Shown here in pieces: positions 6,652 through 15,319 of a stretch of 22,376 nucleotides of DNA. The notes under the pieces are model-generated. The model did not search any database, was not told where the DNA came from, and worked only from the letters and a program-made list of their open reading frames with translations. The stretch covers positions 1-22,376 of the forward strand of contig USDN01000047.1 of assembly GCA_900553515.1 (NCBI GenBank), in the 5' to 3' direction. Source of the DNA: an uncultured Blautia sp. (lineage in GTDB: Bacteria > Bacillota > Clostridia > Lachnospirales > Lachnospiraceae). The translations under genes were made by a program, and so were the position numbers. Within the stretch, counting starts at the first letter, position 1, and each line of letters opens with the position of its first letter.

Positions 6652-9600
6652 ATGAGCAACGTAAGACGTGTTTATGTAGAAAAGAAACCTGCCTTTGCAG
6701 TTCAGGCAAAGGAATTGAAGCATGAGATCAGCAGCTATCTGGGAATCAAATCTGTTACCAGCGTAAGAGTGCTGATCCGTTATGACGTGGAGAATATTTC
6801 TGACGAGGTATTTGAAAAAGCCTGCAGGACAGTATTTGCAGAGCCTCCGGTAGATGATCTCTATAAAGAGAGTTTTGAGTCTGGCAAGGACGCAAAGATT
6901 TTTTCTGTAGAATATCTTCCGGGACAGTTTGACCAGAGAGCGGATTCCGCAGTACAGTGTGTGCAGTTCCTTGATGAGAATGCACAGCCTATCATCCGCT
7001 CCGCTACTACCTATGTGATCGAAGGAGATATCACAGAGGAAGAACTTGAAGCTGTTAAGCACCATTGCATCAACCCGGTAGACTCCCGTGAGACAGGGGC
7101 AGATAAACCGGAAACACTTGTGACAGTTTTCCCGGAACCGGAAGACGTAAAGATTTTTGACGGGTTTAAGGACATGTCTGAAGAAGATCTGAAGACTCTT
7201 TATGATTCTCTGAATCTTGCAATGACTTTTAAGGACTTCCAGCATATCCAGAACTATTTCCAGGGTGAAGAAAGCCGTGATCCGTCCATGACAGAGATCC
7301 GCGTACTGGATACCTACTGGTCTGACCATTGCCGTCACACTACTTTTTCCACTGAGCTGACAGATGTGAAATTCGGAGAAGGCGATTACAGAGAACCTAT
7401 CGAAAAAACATATGAGCAGTATCTGGGAGACAGAGCAGTTCTTTATAAAGACCGTGACGATAAATTTGTATGTCTGATGGATCTTGCACTGATGGCAATG
7501 AAAAAACTGAAATCTGAAGGCAAGCTTCAGGATCAGGAAGAATCTGACGAGATCAATGCCTGCAGTATCGTAGTTCCTGTTGATGTAGACGGTAAGGAAG
7601 AAGAGTGGTTGATCAACTTCAAAAACGAGACCCATAATCATCCTACGGAGATCGAGCCTTTCGGCGGTGCAGCTACCTGCCTTGGCGGAGCTATCCGTGA
7701 CCCGCTTTCCGGAAGAACATATGTATATCAGGCTATGCGTGTAACCGGCGCGGCAGATCCTACTGTTTCTGTAAAGGAAACGCTGAAAGGCAAGCTTCCG
7801 CAGAAGAAACTGGTAAGAGGCGCAGCTCATGGCTACAGTTCTTATGGAAACCAGATCGGTCTGGCTACCGGCTATGTAAAAGAAATCTATCATCCGGATT
7901 ATGTTGCGAAACGTATGGAAATCGGTGCGGTTCTTGGCGCTGCTCCAAGACGTGCGGTGATCCGCGAAAACTCTGATCCGGGAGATATCATCATCCTTCT
8001 GGGAGGACGTACCGGACGCGACGGTATCGGCGGTGCAACAGGATCTTCCAAAGTACATACAGAGGCTTCTATCGAGGTATGCGGCGCAGAGGTACAGAAG
8101 GGTAATGCGCCTACAGAGCGTAAGATCCAGCGTATGTTCCGCAGAGAAGAAGTAAGCTGCATCATCAAGAAGTGTAATGACTTTGGCGCAGGCGGTGTAT
8201 CTGTTGCGATCGGAGAGCTGGCGCCGGGACTTCGTATCAATCTGGATAAGGTTCCGAAGAAATACGCAGGTCTTGACGGTACAGAGATCGCGATCTCTGA
8301 ATCTCAGGAGCGTATGGCAGTTGTAGTAGATCCAAAAGATGTAGATAAATTCCTTGGTTTTGCCAATGAAGAAAACCTGGAGGCAGTTCCGGTCGCTGTT
8401 GTTACAGAGGAGCCGAGACTTGTACTTACATGGAGAGACAAGGAGATCGTGAATATCTCCCGTGCTTTTCTTGATACAAACGGCGCTCATCAGGAGACAA
8501 CCGTAGAGGTAGAAATCCCTGACAAAGAGGGATGTATCCTTACAGAACGCCAGGATGTGCCGGATGTAAAGGCAAAATGGCTGGAGACACTGGCAGATCT
8601 GAACGTCTGCTCACAGAAAGGTCTTGTGGAAATGTTTGACGGTTCCATCGGAGCCGGAAGCGTTCTTATGCCTCATGGCGGCAAATATCAGATGACAGAA
8701 ACACAGGCAATGGTTGCCAAGGTTCCTGTTCAGAATGGAAATACAAATACAGTTACTATGATGAGTTACGGTTTTGACCCGTATCTTTCCTCCTGGAGTC
8801 CTTATCATGGCGCTGCTTATGCAGTTACTGAGTCTGTGGCAAGAATCGTGGCAGCAGGCGGTGATTTCCATAAGATCCGCTTTACGTTCCAGGAATATTT
8901 CCGTCGTATGACAGAAGATCCGAAACGCTGGAGCCAGCCGTTTGCAGCGCTTCTTGGCGCATATGCGGCACAGCTGGGCTTTGGCCTTCCGTCTATCGGA
9001 GGAAAAGACAGTATGTCCGGTACTTTTAATGAGATCGACGTACCGCCGACACTGGTATCCTTTGCTGTTGATACAGGCAAGCTTCAGGATGTTGTTACAC
9101 CGGAGCTGAAAAAAGCCGGCAGCAAGCTTGTATGGCTTCGTGCACCGAAGGATGCTTATCAGCTTCCGGACTACGAAGGAATTATGGAGCAGTACGACAA
9201 GCTTCACAATGATATGAAGGAAGGACGTGTCCTTTCAGCATACGCCCTTGACCGTCATGGCCTTGCAGCCGCAGTTTCCAAGATGGCATTTGGTAACGGA
9301 CTTGGACTGAAGATCGAGCATAATGTAGATCCGAGAGACTTCTTTGCACCGGGCTTTGGTGATCTGGTACTTGAAGTTCCGGCAGAAAAGGTTTCTCAGC
9401 TTTCCATCACTTATACAGTGATCGGTGAGGTTACAGATGACGGTAAGTTCTCCTACGGCAATACAGAGATCACCCTGGAAGAAGCAGAAAATGCATGGAA
9501 GGGAACCCTGGAAAAAGTATTTAAGACAGATTCCGGTGAAAACGACGGATCTAAAGCAGTATTCGTTGCAGGCAAAAATGATTCTGCCGACGGAAATGTA

Positions 9601-10455
9601 GATGAAAACGGTCTTTTCCATACCAACCGCGTATATATCTGCAATCACAAGATTGCGAAACCTCGTGTGTTTATTCCTGTATTCCCGGGAACCAACTGCG
9701 AGTATGACAGCACCCGTGCTTTTGAACGTGCAGGTGCAGAAGTTGATGTAAAGGTATTTAAGAACCTGACGGCAGCAGATATCCATGATTCTGTAGAACT
9801 GTTTGAAAAGGCCATCGGTCAGGCGCAGATGATCATGTTCCCGGGCGGATTCTCTGCCGGTGATGAGCCGGATGGATCAGCGAAGTTCTTTGCAACAGCA
9901 TTCCAGAATGCCAAGATCAAAGAAGCTGTTATGAAACTTCTGAAAGAGAGAGACGGTCTGGCACTTGGTATCTGTAATGGTTTCCAGGCGCTGATCAAAC
10001 TGGGACTTGTTCCATATGGCGAAATCTGCGGACAGAAGGAAGATTCTCCGACACTGACTTATAATACTATCGGACGTCATATTTCCAGGATGGTTTATAC
10101 AAGAGTAGTCAGCAATAAGTCTCCATGGCTGCAGAAAGCACAGCTTGGCGGTGTATACTGTAACCCGGCATCTCATGGTGAGGGACGTTTCGTTGCCAAT
10201 GATGAATGGCTTGCGAAACTTATGGCAAACGGACAGATTGCAACACAGTATGTAACTGCAGACGGTGAGCTGGATAACAGCGAAGAATGGAATGTAAACG
10301 GTTCTTACCTGAATATTGAGGGTATCACCAGTCCGGATGGACGTGTACTTGGCAAGATGGCTCACAGCGAGCGTCGTGACAATGGTGTAGCTGTTAATAT
10401 TTATGGAGAGCAGGATATCAAGATCTTTGAATCCGGCGTAGAATATTTTAAATAA
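6652..10455 (+). CDS. purL: Phosphoribosylformylglycinamidine synthase, single-chain PurL
   Basis: PurL catalyses the fourth step of de novo purine synthesis, FGAR + glutamine + ATP to FGAM. At 1267 residues it is the large fused form, with a PurS-like N-terminal region, the FGAM-synthase core and a C-terminal glutaminase. Core motifs include TYWSDHCRHTTF and NFKNETHNHPTEIEPFGGAATC in the ATP/FGAR site, and FGAGGVSVAIGEL. The glutaminase has FPGGFS, nucleophile C1108 in GICNGFQ, and H1175/E1177 in ASHGEGRF. The start follows AAAGGAG (6639-6645), six bases away; an in-frame ATG at 6625 lacks such a site. No other purine gene is beside it, and Firmicutes such as Bacillus use split PurSQL instead. 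A strong terminator follows. Confidence 0.96.
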   Translation: MSNVRRVYVEKKPAFAVQAKELKHEISSYLGIKSVTSVRVLIRYDVENISDEVFEKACRTVFAEPPVDDLYKESFESGKDAKIFSVEYLPGQFDQRADSAVQCVQFLDENAQPIIRSATTYVIEGDITEEELEAVKHHCINPVDSRETGADKPETLVTVFPEPEDVKIFDGFKDMSEEDLKTLYDSLNLAMTFKDFQHIQNYFQGEESRDPSMTEIRVLDTYWSDHCRHTTFSTELTDVKFGEGDYREPIEKTYEQYLGDRAVLYKDRDDKFVCLMDLALMAMKKLKSEGKLQDQEESDEINACSIVVPVDVDGKEEEWLINFKNETHNHPTEIEPFGGAATCLGGAIRDPLSGRTYVYQAMRVTGAADPTVSVKETLKGKLPQKKLVRGAAHGYSSYGNQIGLATGYVKEIYHPDYVAKRMEIGAVLGAAPRRAVIRENSDPGDIIILLGGRTGRDGIGGATGSSKVHTEASIEVCGAEVQKGNAPTERKIQRMFRREEVSCIIKKCNDFGAGGVSVAIGELAPGLRINLDKVPKKYAGLDGTEIAISESQERMAVVVDPKDVDKFLGFANEENLEAVPVAVVTEEPRLVLTWRDKEIVNISRAFLDTNGAHQETTVEVEIPDKEGCILTERQDVPDVKAKWLETLADLNVCSQKGLVEMFDGSIGAGSVLMPHGGKYQMTETQAMVAKVPVQNGNTNTVTMMSYGFDPYLSSWSPYHGAAYAVTESVARIVAAGGDFHKIRFTFQEYFRRMTEDPKRWSQPFAALLGAYAAQLGFGLPSIGGKDSMSGTFNEIDVPPTLVSFAVDTGKLQDVVTPELKKAGSKLVWLRAPKDAYQLPDYEGIMEQYDKLHNDMKEGRVLSAYALDRHGLAAAVSKMAFGNGLGLKIEHNVDPRDFFAPGFGDLVLEVPAEKVSQLSITYTVIGEVTDDGKFSYGNTEITLEEAENAWKGTLEKVFKTDSGENDGSKAVFVAGKNDSADGNVDENGLFHTNRVYICNHKIAKPRVFIPVFPGTNCEYDSTRAFERAGAEVDVKVFKNLTAADIHDSVELFEKAIGQAQMIMFPGGFSAGDEPDGSAKFFATAFQNAKIKEAVMKLLKERDGLALGICNGFQALIKLGLVPYGEICGQKEDSPTLTYNTIGRHISRMVYTRVVSNKSPWLQKAQLGGVYCNPASHGEGRFVANDEWLAKLMANGQIATQYVTADGELDNSEEWNVNGSYLNIEGITSPDGRVLGKMAHSERRDNGVAVNIYGEQDIKIFESGVEYFK

Positions 10456-10460
10456 TACAA

Positions 10461-10502
10461 AAAAACGATCCAGTCATCAAAATGGTGACTGGATCGTTTT
10501 TT
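10461..10502. terminator. Bidirectional terminator between purL and the TetR gene
   Basis: AAAACGATCCAGTCATCA pairs with TGGTGACTGGATCGTTTT (one G-T wobble, three-base loop), giving U-runs on both strands. It separates the convergent purL and TetR-family genes. Confidence 0.92.
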
Positions 10503-10521
10503 ATGTGGAAAACATTCTTTT

Positions 10522-11043
10522 TTATGGTTCCGGCTGTGGAAAAAAACGACGGGAAACAGTTTTTGCCATTTCTTCCGGTGATTCTTTCATATCGCTGTCC
10601 ATCCAGGTGAGGATGATGCCGCACAGTCCAAAGGAAATAAAAATCTGACGGTAATATTCATTCCGGTCCGGTGTGTTAAAATCGTGGAATTTCAGGATCA
10701 GCCGGTTCAAAAGCATGACAGAAAGATTTGCCCGGATCAATGTCTGTACGATATCATGGATGGAATAAAAAAACTGAAAAAAGCTCAGGGATAATTCGTA
10801 TGCAGAAGAAGACTCCTTTCGGGGATGTTCCCGGATCCACTCGGATATCAGCTTATCCAGTTTAAATTCGATCACGTTTTCTTTTGAGGTAAAATTGCGG
10901 TAATAGGTGATCCGGCTTACATTTGCAAGTGAGGTGATCTCGCTGACCGTGATTTCTTCGATAGATTTTGTCCGCAGCAGGATAAAAAGCGCGTCTGCCA
11001 TACATTCTTTCAGAAAATCTCCGGAATTCTTTTTTCGTGCCAT
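10522..11043 (-). CDS. TetR-family transcriptional regulator
   Basis: This 173-residue regulator has an N-terminal TetR helix-turn-helix (about residues 12-58): LFILLRTKSIEEITVSEITS, then LANVSRITYYRNFTSKENVI, which contains the family's YYRNF recognition-helix end. The C-terminal ligand/dimer domain (about 70-165) is helical and hydrophobic, similar in layout to the DhaS-type TetR regulators of Firmicutes. Nothing identifies the ligand. AGGAG lies ten bases before the ATG on the minus strand. It is divergent from degV, with a shared palindromic control region, so degV and its own gene are the likely targets. Confidence 0.9.
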   Translation of the reverse strand: MARKKNSGDFLKECMADALFILLRTKSIEEITVSEITSLANVSRITYYRNFTSKENVIEFKLDKLISEWIREHPRKESSSAYELSLSFFQFFYSIHDIVQTLIRANLSVMLLNRLILKFHDFNTPDRNEYYRQIFISFGLCGIILTWMDSDMKESPEEMAKTVSRRFFPQPEP

Positions 11044-11086
11044 TGATACAAATTCTCCTGTTTTGTTTCATTTATCAGCAGCTTCA

Positions 11087-11137
11087 TTGATTTTTCAGCG
11101 GAATATGTTATAGTATGTTCCACTGATACATCTGTAA
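11087..11137. promoter_or_regulatory. Overlapping divergent promoters with a palindromic operator
   Basis: On +, TTGATT (11087-11092), 16 bp, TATAGT (11109-11114) faces degV. On -, TTACAG (11137-11132), 16 bp, TACTAT (11115-11110) faces the TetR gene. The two -10 boxes occupy the same bases. An imperfect 22-bp palindrome (11100-11121; arms GGAATATGTTA and TAGTATGTTCC) is centred on them, as expected for a TetR operator. An outer perfect repeat ATATGTTA/TAACATAT spans 11103-11142. Confidence 0.6.
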
Positions 11138-11194
11138 CATATATTTTAGAGAAACAGCCGGATCTTGTCAATCCGCTGCAGGAGGTAATTTTAG

Positions 11195-12034
11195 ATGATG
11201 ATCATTACAGATTCCGCTTCTGATATTACAGAAAAAGAAGCGGAGGAGATGGATATACGCCTGGTATGGCTGAAAACTAAATTTTCCGACGGGGATTTTC
11301 CAATGAAAACAGAGGAAGATTTTTGTCACTTTTTTGATAAACTGGCAGAGGAAAAAGATCTTCCAATGACCAGCCAGCCGTCTCCGGAAGAATATCTGGA
11401 ATTTTTTGAGGAGGCAAAGTCAAAGGGCGAAGAGGTTCTTGTACTTACTTTATCAAGTGGACTCAGCGGGACGATCAATGCCGCAAACCTTGCAAAACAG
11501 ATGAGTGAATATGATAAGATCTGGATCATTGATTCAGAGCAGGCTATTATCACTCAGCGTTTTCTTGTACAGAAGGCTGCGGAACTGAGAAAAGAAGGAA
11601 AAAATACAGAGGATATCGTAAAAATCCTGGAGGATCTGAAAAAACGTGTTACCGTCTGCGGGATGCTGGATACACTTACTTATCTCAGAAAGGGAGGGCG
11701 AATTCCGGCGGCGCTGGCCGTAGTAGGAAATATGCTGCATATCAAACCGGTGATCGAGCTTAAAGACAAAACACTTGCCATGCTGGGAAAGGCAAGAGGC
11801 AGAGCCGGAGGTATGAAATACCTGTGGAAAGAATTTGAGTCATATGATATAGACAGAGAAGCGCCGGTATATTTTGGATATACCTCAGACCGGGAGCTTG
11901 GAGAGAAATTTATGATGGACACCGTAGAAAAATATGGTCTGAAAAATTATAAGCTTTATCCGGTAGGCGGAATCATTGGCACTCATGTAGGACCGGCCTG
12001 TGTTGCCATCAGTTTTGTGAAAAAATCACAGTAG
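11195..12034 (+). CDS. DegV-family fatty-acid-binding protein
   Basis: DegV (FakB-like) proteins bind a long-chain fatty acid and, in some Firmicutes, present it to the kinase FakA for phosphorylation and entry into phospholipids. The 279-residue protein has the family's opening DSASDIT, the lipid-site motifs TSQPSPEEY and TLSSGLSGT, and the IKPVIELKDKTL segment. It ends with GGIIGTHVGPACVAISF, which carries the conserved GTHVGP. AGGAGG (11180-11185) is nine bases before the first of two consecutive ATG codons. No FakA is nearby. Which fatty acid it binds, or whether this paralogue works with FakA, cannot be told from sequence. Divergent from a TetR regulator, it may be controlled by lipid or a related ligand. 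Confidence 0.93.
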   Translation: MMIITDSASDITEKEAEEMDIRLVWLKTKFSDGDFPMKTEEDFCHFFDKLAEEKDLPMTSQPSPEEYLEFFEEAKSKGEEVLVLTLSSGLSGTINAANLAKQMSEYDKIWIIDSEQAIITQRFLVQKAAELRKEGKNTEDIVKILEDLKKRVTVCGMLDTLTYLRKGGRIPAALAVVGNMLHIKPVIELKDKTLAMLGKARGRAGGMKYLWKEFESYDIDREAPVYFGYTSDRELGEKFMMDTVEKYGLKNYKLYPVGGIIGTHVGPACVAISFVKKSQ

Positions 12035-12040
12035 TACGCA

Positions 12041-12069
12041 TTGACAAACAGGAATCCAAAAGCTATAAT
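12041..12069 (+). promoter_or_regulatory. Strong promoter for the thrS T-box leader
   Basis: Consensus TTGACA (12041-12046), 17 bp, consensus TATAAT (12064-12069). It begins six bases after the degV stop. Confidence 0.9.
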
Positions 12070-12075
12070 GAGGAA

Positions 12076-12361
12076 CATAGTCAATATGTTTAACACGCTG
12101 ACGAGAAGAGTAGACTGCGGACTGCTTCAGAGAGGGGCACATATGGTGAGAGTGCTCTGGCAGGAATCAGTTGAAGACCACCTCTGAGTGACCTTAATCC
12201 GGTCCGGTGATACCGTTATCATCAAAAAAGCGGCTGAATTTTCTGATTTCACAGGTTTGTTCTGAAGAGGACAGGGCAGAAATCAGAGTTCTGGCAATCA
12301 GGGTGGAACCACGGGCAGAATATCTCGTCCCTTACAGTATTGTTACTGTAAGGGACTTTTT
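12076..12361 (+). promoter_or_regulatory. T-box riboswitch leader of thrS
   Basis: This stretch without a protein gene (12035-12437) holds a tRNA-sensing T-box. It contains the T-box sequence AGGGTGGAACCACGGG (12300-12315) followed by a terminator. Upstream is a structured stem I region (from about 12098) and a stem GGTGATA/TATCATC (12205-12222). A probable threonine specifier ACC at 12191-12193 lies in GAGTGACCTTAA. Uncharged threonyl-tRNA should pair with the specifier and the T-box bulge, stabilise the antiterminator and allow transcription of thrS and aroD. The specifier position is judged by eye and is less certain than the element itself. Confidence 0.93.
12327..12361 (+). terminator. 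Regulated terminator of the T-box
   Basis: GTCCCTTACAGTA (12327-12339) pairs with TACTGTAAGGGAC (12344-12356), followed by TTTTT. The 5' arm overlaps the bases needed for the antiterminator. Confidence 0.92.
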
Positions 12362-12437
12362 ATATTTATAGAAGTAAACGACTTTTATAATGAGAGAAAA
12401 GTCCCGGACAGCGATAAAAAAGAAAAGGAGAAAAATC

Positions 12438-14363
12438 ATGATCATTACTTTAAAAGACGGATCAACAAAAGAATATGCAGAAGCAAGATCAGTTATTGAC
12501 ATTGCCTCTGATATCAGCGAAGGTCTTGCACGCGTGGCATGTGCAGGCGAAGTGGACGGAGAGGTGGTAGATCTTCGTACTGTGATTGACAGAGACTGTG
12601 AGCTGAGCATCCTTACCTTTGACAGTGAGGGCGGTAAAGGCGCGTTCCGTCATACTACTTCTCATATCATGGCTCAGGCGATCAAACGTCTTTTCCCAGA
12701 TGTAAAGCTTGCTATCGGACCTTCCATCGAAGATGGATTCTATTATGATATTGACAGTGACGAGCCGCTGGTTGCAGAGGATCTTCCAAAGATCGAAGCA
12801 GAAATGAAAAAGATCGTAAAAGAAAATCTTGCAATCACCAGATTTACAAAACCAAGAGCAGAAGCCATTGAATTCTTTAAAGAAAAGAACGAGCCATATA
12901 AGGTGGAGCTTATCGAAGATCTTCCGGAAGATTCCGAGATCAGCTTTTATCAGCAGGGCGAGTTTGTAGATCTCTGTGCAGGACCGCATCTTATGACAAC
13001 CAAACCGGTAAAGGCATTTAAACTTACCAGCCTTGCAGGCGCTTACTGGAGAGGCAGCGAAAAGAACAAGATGCTTACCAGAATTTATGGTACTTCCTAT
13101 ACAAAGAAAGCAGATCTGGAAGAGTATATCACCCGTATGGAAGAGGCAAAGAAACGTGACCACAGAAAGCTTGGAAAAGAACTTGGCCTCTTTATGATGA
13201 AAGAAGAAGGACCGGGATTCCCGTTCTTCCTTCCAAAGGGAATGGTGCTGAAAAACACTCTTCTTGACTACTGGAGAGAAATCCACAATAAGGCAGGTTA
13301 TGTGGAGATTTCCACACCGATCATGCTCAGCCGTCATCTCTGGGAGACATCCGGACACTGGGATCACTATAAAGAAAATATGTATACAACTGTGATCGAC
13401 GATACAGATTTTGCTATTAAGCCAATGAACTGTCCTGGAGGAATCCTTGTTTATAAATCCGAGCCGCGTTCCTACAGAGATCTTCCTCTTAGAATGGGAG
13501 AACTGGGACTTGTTCACCGTCATGAAAAATCCGGTCAGCTTCACGGTCTTATGCGTGTACGCTGCTTTACACAGGATGATGCCCATATCTTTATGACACC
13601 GGAGCAGATCCGCGATGAAATCAAGGGCGTTGCAAAACTGATCGACAGCGTATATCAGCTGTTTGGCTTCAAATATCATGTAGAGCTGTCTACCCGTCCG
13701 GAGGATTCCATGGGAAGCGACGAGGACTGGGAGGTTGCAACAGATGGCTTAAGAGGCGCTCTGGATGATCTTGGTCTTGATTATGTAGTTAATGAGGGCG
13801 ACGGCGCTTTCTACGGACCGAAGATCGATTTCCATCTGGAAGATTCTATCGGAAGAACATGGCAGTGCGGTACCATCCAGCTTGACTTCCAGCTTCCGCT
13901 GCGTTTTGAATGTGAATATATCGGAGCCGACGGAGAAAAACATCGTCCGATCATGATTCACCGTGTTGCTTTTGGTTCCATCGAACGTTTTATCGGTATC
14001 CTCATCGAGCACTTTGCAGGCGCATTCCCAACCTGGCTGGCTCCTGTACAGGTGAAGGTGCTTCCGATCTCCGAGAAATATATGGATTATGCAAACAAGG
14101 TTATGGATGAGCTGAAAGAAGCAGGAATCCGTACTGAGATCGATGACCGTGCAGAAAAGATTGGTTACAAGATCCGTGAGGCAAGACTCCAGAAGATTCC
14201 GTACATGCTGGTCGTAGGCGCCAAGGAAGAGGAAGAGGGCAAAGTTTCTGTCCGCAGCCGTTTCCTGGGAGACGAGGGAGCCAAAGGACTGGATGAGTTT
14301 ATCGTATCCATCAAAGAAGAGATCAAAAACCGTGAAAACAGAAAAGTAGAAGTTACGGAATAA
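12438..14363 (+). CDS. thrS: Threonyl-tRNA synthetase
   Basis: This class II synthetase charges tRNA-Thr. The 641-residue protein has the full domain set: N-terminal TGS domain (about 1-60), editing domain (about 70-220, with HTTSHIMAQA and CAGPHL), catalytic core, and C-terminal anticodon-binding domain (about 535-641). Catalytic and zinc-site motifs are visible as MNCPGG (C332), RMGELGLVHRHEKSGQLHGL and RVRCFTQDDAHIF. The chosen ATG has AAAGGAG seven bases upstream; the in-frame ATG at 12390 lies between the terminator and this ribosome site and would add a basic 16-residue tail that is not part of the family. Expression is governed by the T-box leader. aroD follows after 37 bp. Confidence 0.97.
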   Translation: MIITLKDGSTKEYAEARSVIDIASDISEGLARVACAGEVDGEVVDLRTVIDRDCELSILTFDSEGGKGAFRHTTSHIMAQAIKRLFPDVKLAIGPSIEDGFYYDIDSDEPLVAEDLPKIEAEMKKIVKENLAITRFTKPRAEAIEFFKEKNEPYKVELIEDLPEDSEISFYQQGEFVDLCAGPHLMTTKPVKAFKLTSLAGAYWRGSEKNKMLTRIYGTSYTKKADLEEYITRMEEAKKRDHRKLGKELGLFMMKEEGPGFPFFLPKGMVLKNTLLDYWREIHNKAGYVEISTPIMLSRHLWETSGHWDHYKENMYTTVIDDTDFAIKPMNCPGGILVYKSEPRSYRDLPLRMGELGLVHRHEKSGQLHGLMRVRCFTQDDAHIFMTPEQIRDEIKGVAKLIDSVYQLFGFKYHVELSTRPEDSMGSDEDWEVATDGLRGALDDLGLDYVVNEGDGAFYGPKIDFHLEDSIGRTWQCGTIQLDFQLPLRFECEYIGADGEKHRPIMIHRVAFGSIERFIGILIEHFAGAFPTWLAPVQVKVLPISEKYMDYANKVMDELKEAGIRTEIDDRAEKIGYKIREARLQKIPYMLVVGAKEEEEGKVSVRSRFLGDEGAKGLDEFIVSIKEEIKNRENRKVEVTE

Positions 14364-14400
14364 AGAAAAAACTGCCTTTTTACGAAAAGGAGAAAACGTT

Positions 14401-15174
14401 ATGACAAAGCCTATTGAAGTAAATGGCGTGGCGATCGGAAGCGGACTGCCGAAAATCTGCGTTCCTTTAACAGGAAAAAAACGAGAAGAGCTTCTTGAGG
14501 AGGCTTCCCGGGCCAGGGCGGCAGCGCCGGACCTGGTAGAATGGCGGGCGGATCATTACGAGAATCTGAACTGCGAAGAGGACTTTACACAGACTCTGAA
14601 AGAAATAAAAGAGGAACTGGGAGATCTGCCGATGATCTTTACCATCCGTAGTATGGCAGAAGGCGGAAATGCAGATATTTCAGAAGAGGAGTATGCTGCC
14701 CGTACACTGGAAGCAGCAGAAAGCGGCTGTGCGGAACTGATCGATGTAGAAGTTTTCAGCAGAAAAAATACAGATCAGCTTATTGAAAAGCTTCATACCA
14801 CAGGCGCGAAAGTGATCGCTTCCACACATGACTTTCAGAAAACAGATGACAGTGAGACCCTGAAAAAAAGATTTCTGGATATGGACGCCACAGGAGCAGA
14901 CCTTTTGAAAATGGCAGTGATGCCGGCAGAATTTGATGATGTGGCATCTCTTATGCAGGTAACAAATGAGATCGTGGAAGAGTACACAGAAAAACCGGTG
15001 ATTTCCATGGCAATGGGAAATCTGGGATCTATCAGCAGGATCGCCGGAGAGAACTTTGGCTCTGCGGTAACATTTGCCACCATAGGAGCAGCGTCTGCGC
15101 CAGGTCAGTTTCCTATAGAAGAGCTTCGTATGATGATGAATGTTCTTCATAAAAAGAATATAGAAGAAGAGTAA
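14401..15174 (+). CDS. aroD: 3-dehydroquinate dehydratase, type I
   Basis: This enzyme catalyses the third shikimate-pathway step, 3-dehydroquinate to 3-dehydroshikimate, through a Schiff base with lysine. The 257-residue length is normal for type I. The catalytic pair is H143 (STHDFQ) and K170 (LLKMAVMP), the same numbers as in the well-studied enterobacterial enzymes. Substrate-binding segments LVEWRADHYEN and FTIRSMAEGG are present, and the GQFPIEELR tail is as expected. AAAAGGAG precedes the ATG. It sits 37 bp after thrS with no terminator between, so the threonine T-box probably sets its transcription too. No other shikimate gene is adjacent. In anaerobic Firmicutes type I enzymes may also take part in quinate use. 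Confidence 0.95.
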   Translation: MTKPIEVNGVAIGSGLPKICVPLTGKKREELLEEASRARAAAPDLVEWRADHYENLNCEEDFTQTLKEIKEELGDLPMIFTIRSMAEGGNADISEEEYAARTLEAAESGCAELIDVEVFSRKNTDQLIEKLHTTGAKVIASTHDFQKTDDSETLKKRFLDMDATGADLLKMAVMPAEFDDVASLMQVTNEIVEEYTEKPVISMAMGNLGSISRIAGENFGSAVTFATIGAASAPGQFPIEELRMMMNVLHKKNIEEE

Positions 15175-15193
15175 AAAGAAATTTTGCTGATCA

Positions 15194-15269
15194 TGTCGAA
15201 CCTTCACGAGAAATTCTGGGAAATGTATCCCTGGTTTTGACAAATTATGCACCCCCTGTAACCTATAAT
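15194..15269 (+). promoter_or_regulatory. Spo0A-type promoter for spoIIGA-sigE
   Basis: Consensus TTGACA (15237-15242) and TATAAT (15264-15269) are 21 bp apart, too far for an ordinary SigA promoter but like the long-spacer spoIIG promoter of Bacillus subtilis, which needs Spo0A~P. A perfect 0A box core TGTCGAA stands at 15194-15200, about 80 bp before the predicted start. The -35 itself reads TTTGTCAAA on the minus strand, one base from a second 0A box. Confidence 0.75.
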
Positions 15270-15319
15270 GAACTCACTTACCAAAGTGAGGGATTGACAG
15301 GTCATAGGGGGCTTTTTTT
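15252..15319 (+). terminator. Terminator-like stem enclosing the spoIIG promoter start
   Basis: CCCCCTGTAACC (15252-15263) pairs with GGTCATAGGGGG (15300-15311) apart from one mismatch and one G-T wobble. An inner CTCACTT/AAGTGAG stem (15273-15290) folds the loop, and CTTTTTTT follows. The left arm lies upstream of the predicted transcription start, so only read-through RNA from thrS-aroD would form it. Confidence 0.6.

Noticed and set aside
6595..8490. 631-codon open frame on the minus strand
   Set aside because: It lies entirely antisense to purL, has a low-complexity Cys/Phe/Arg-rich product with no family motif and no ribosome site. It is a shadow of the biased codon use of purL.
12390..12437. 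Upstream in-frame start for thrS
   Set aside because: It would add a lysine/arginine-rich tail not seen in the TGS domain and lacks a ribosome site; AAAGGAG fits the ATG at 12438.
12489..13679. 396-codon open frame on the minus strand
   Set aside because: Antisense to thrS, with the same shadow composition and no recognisable domain.
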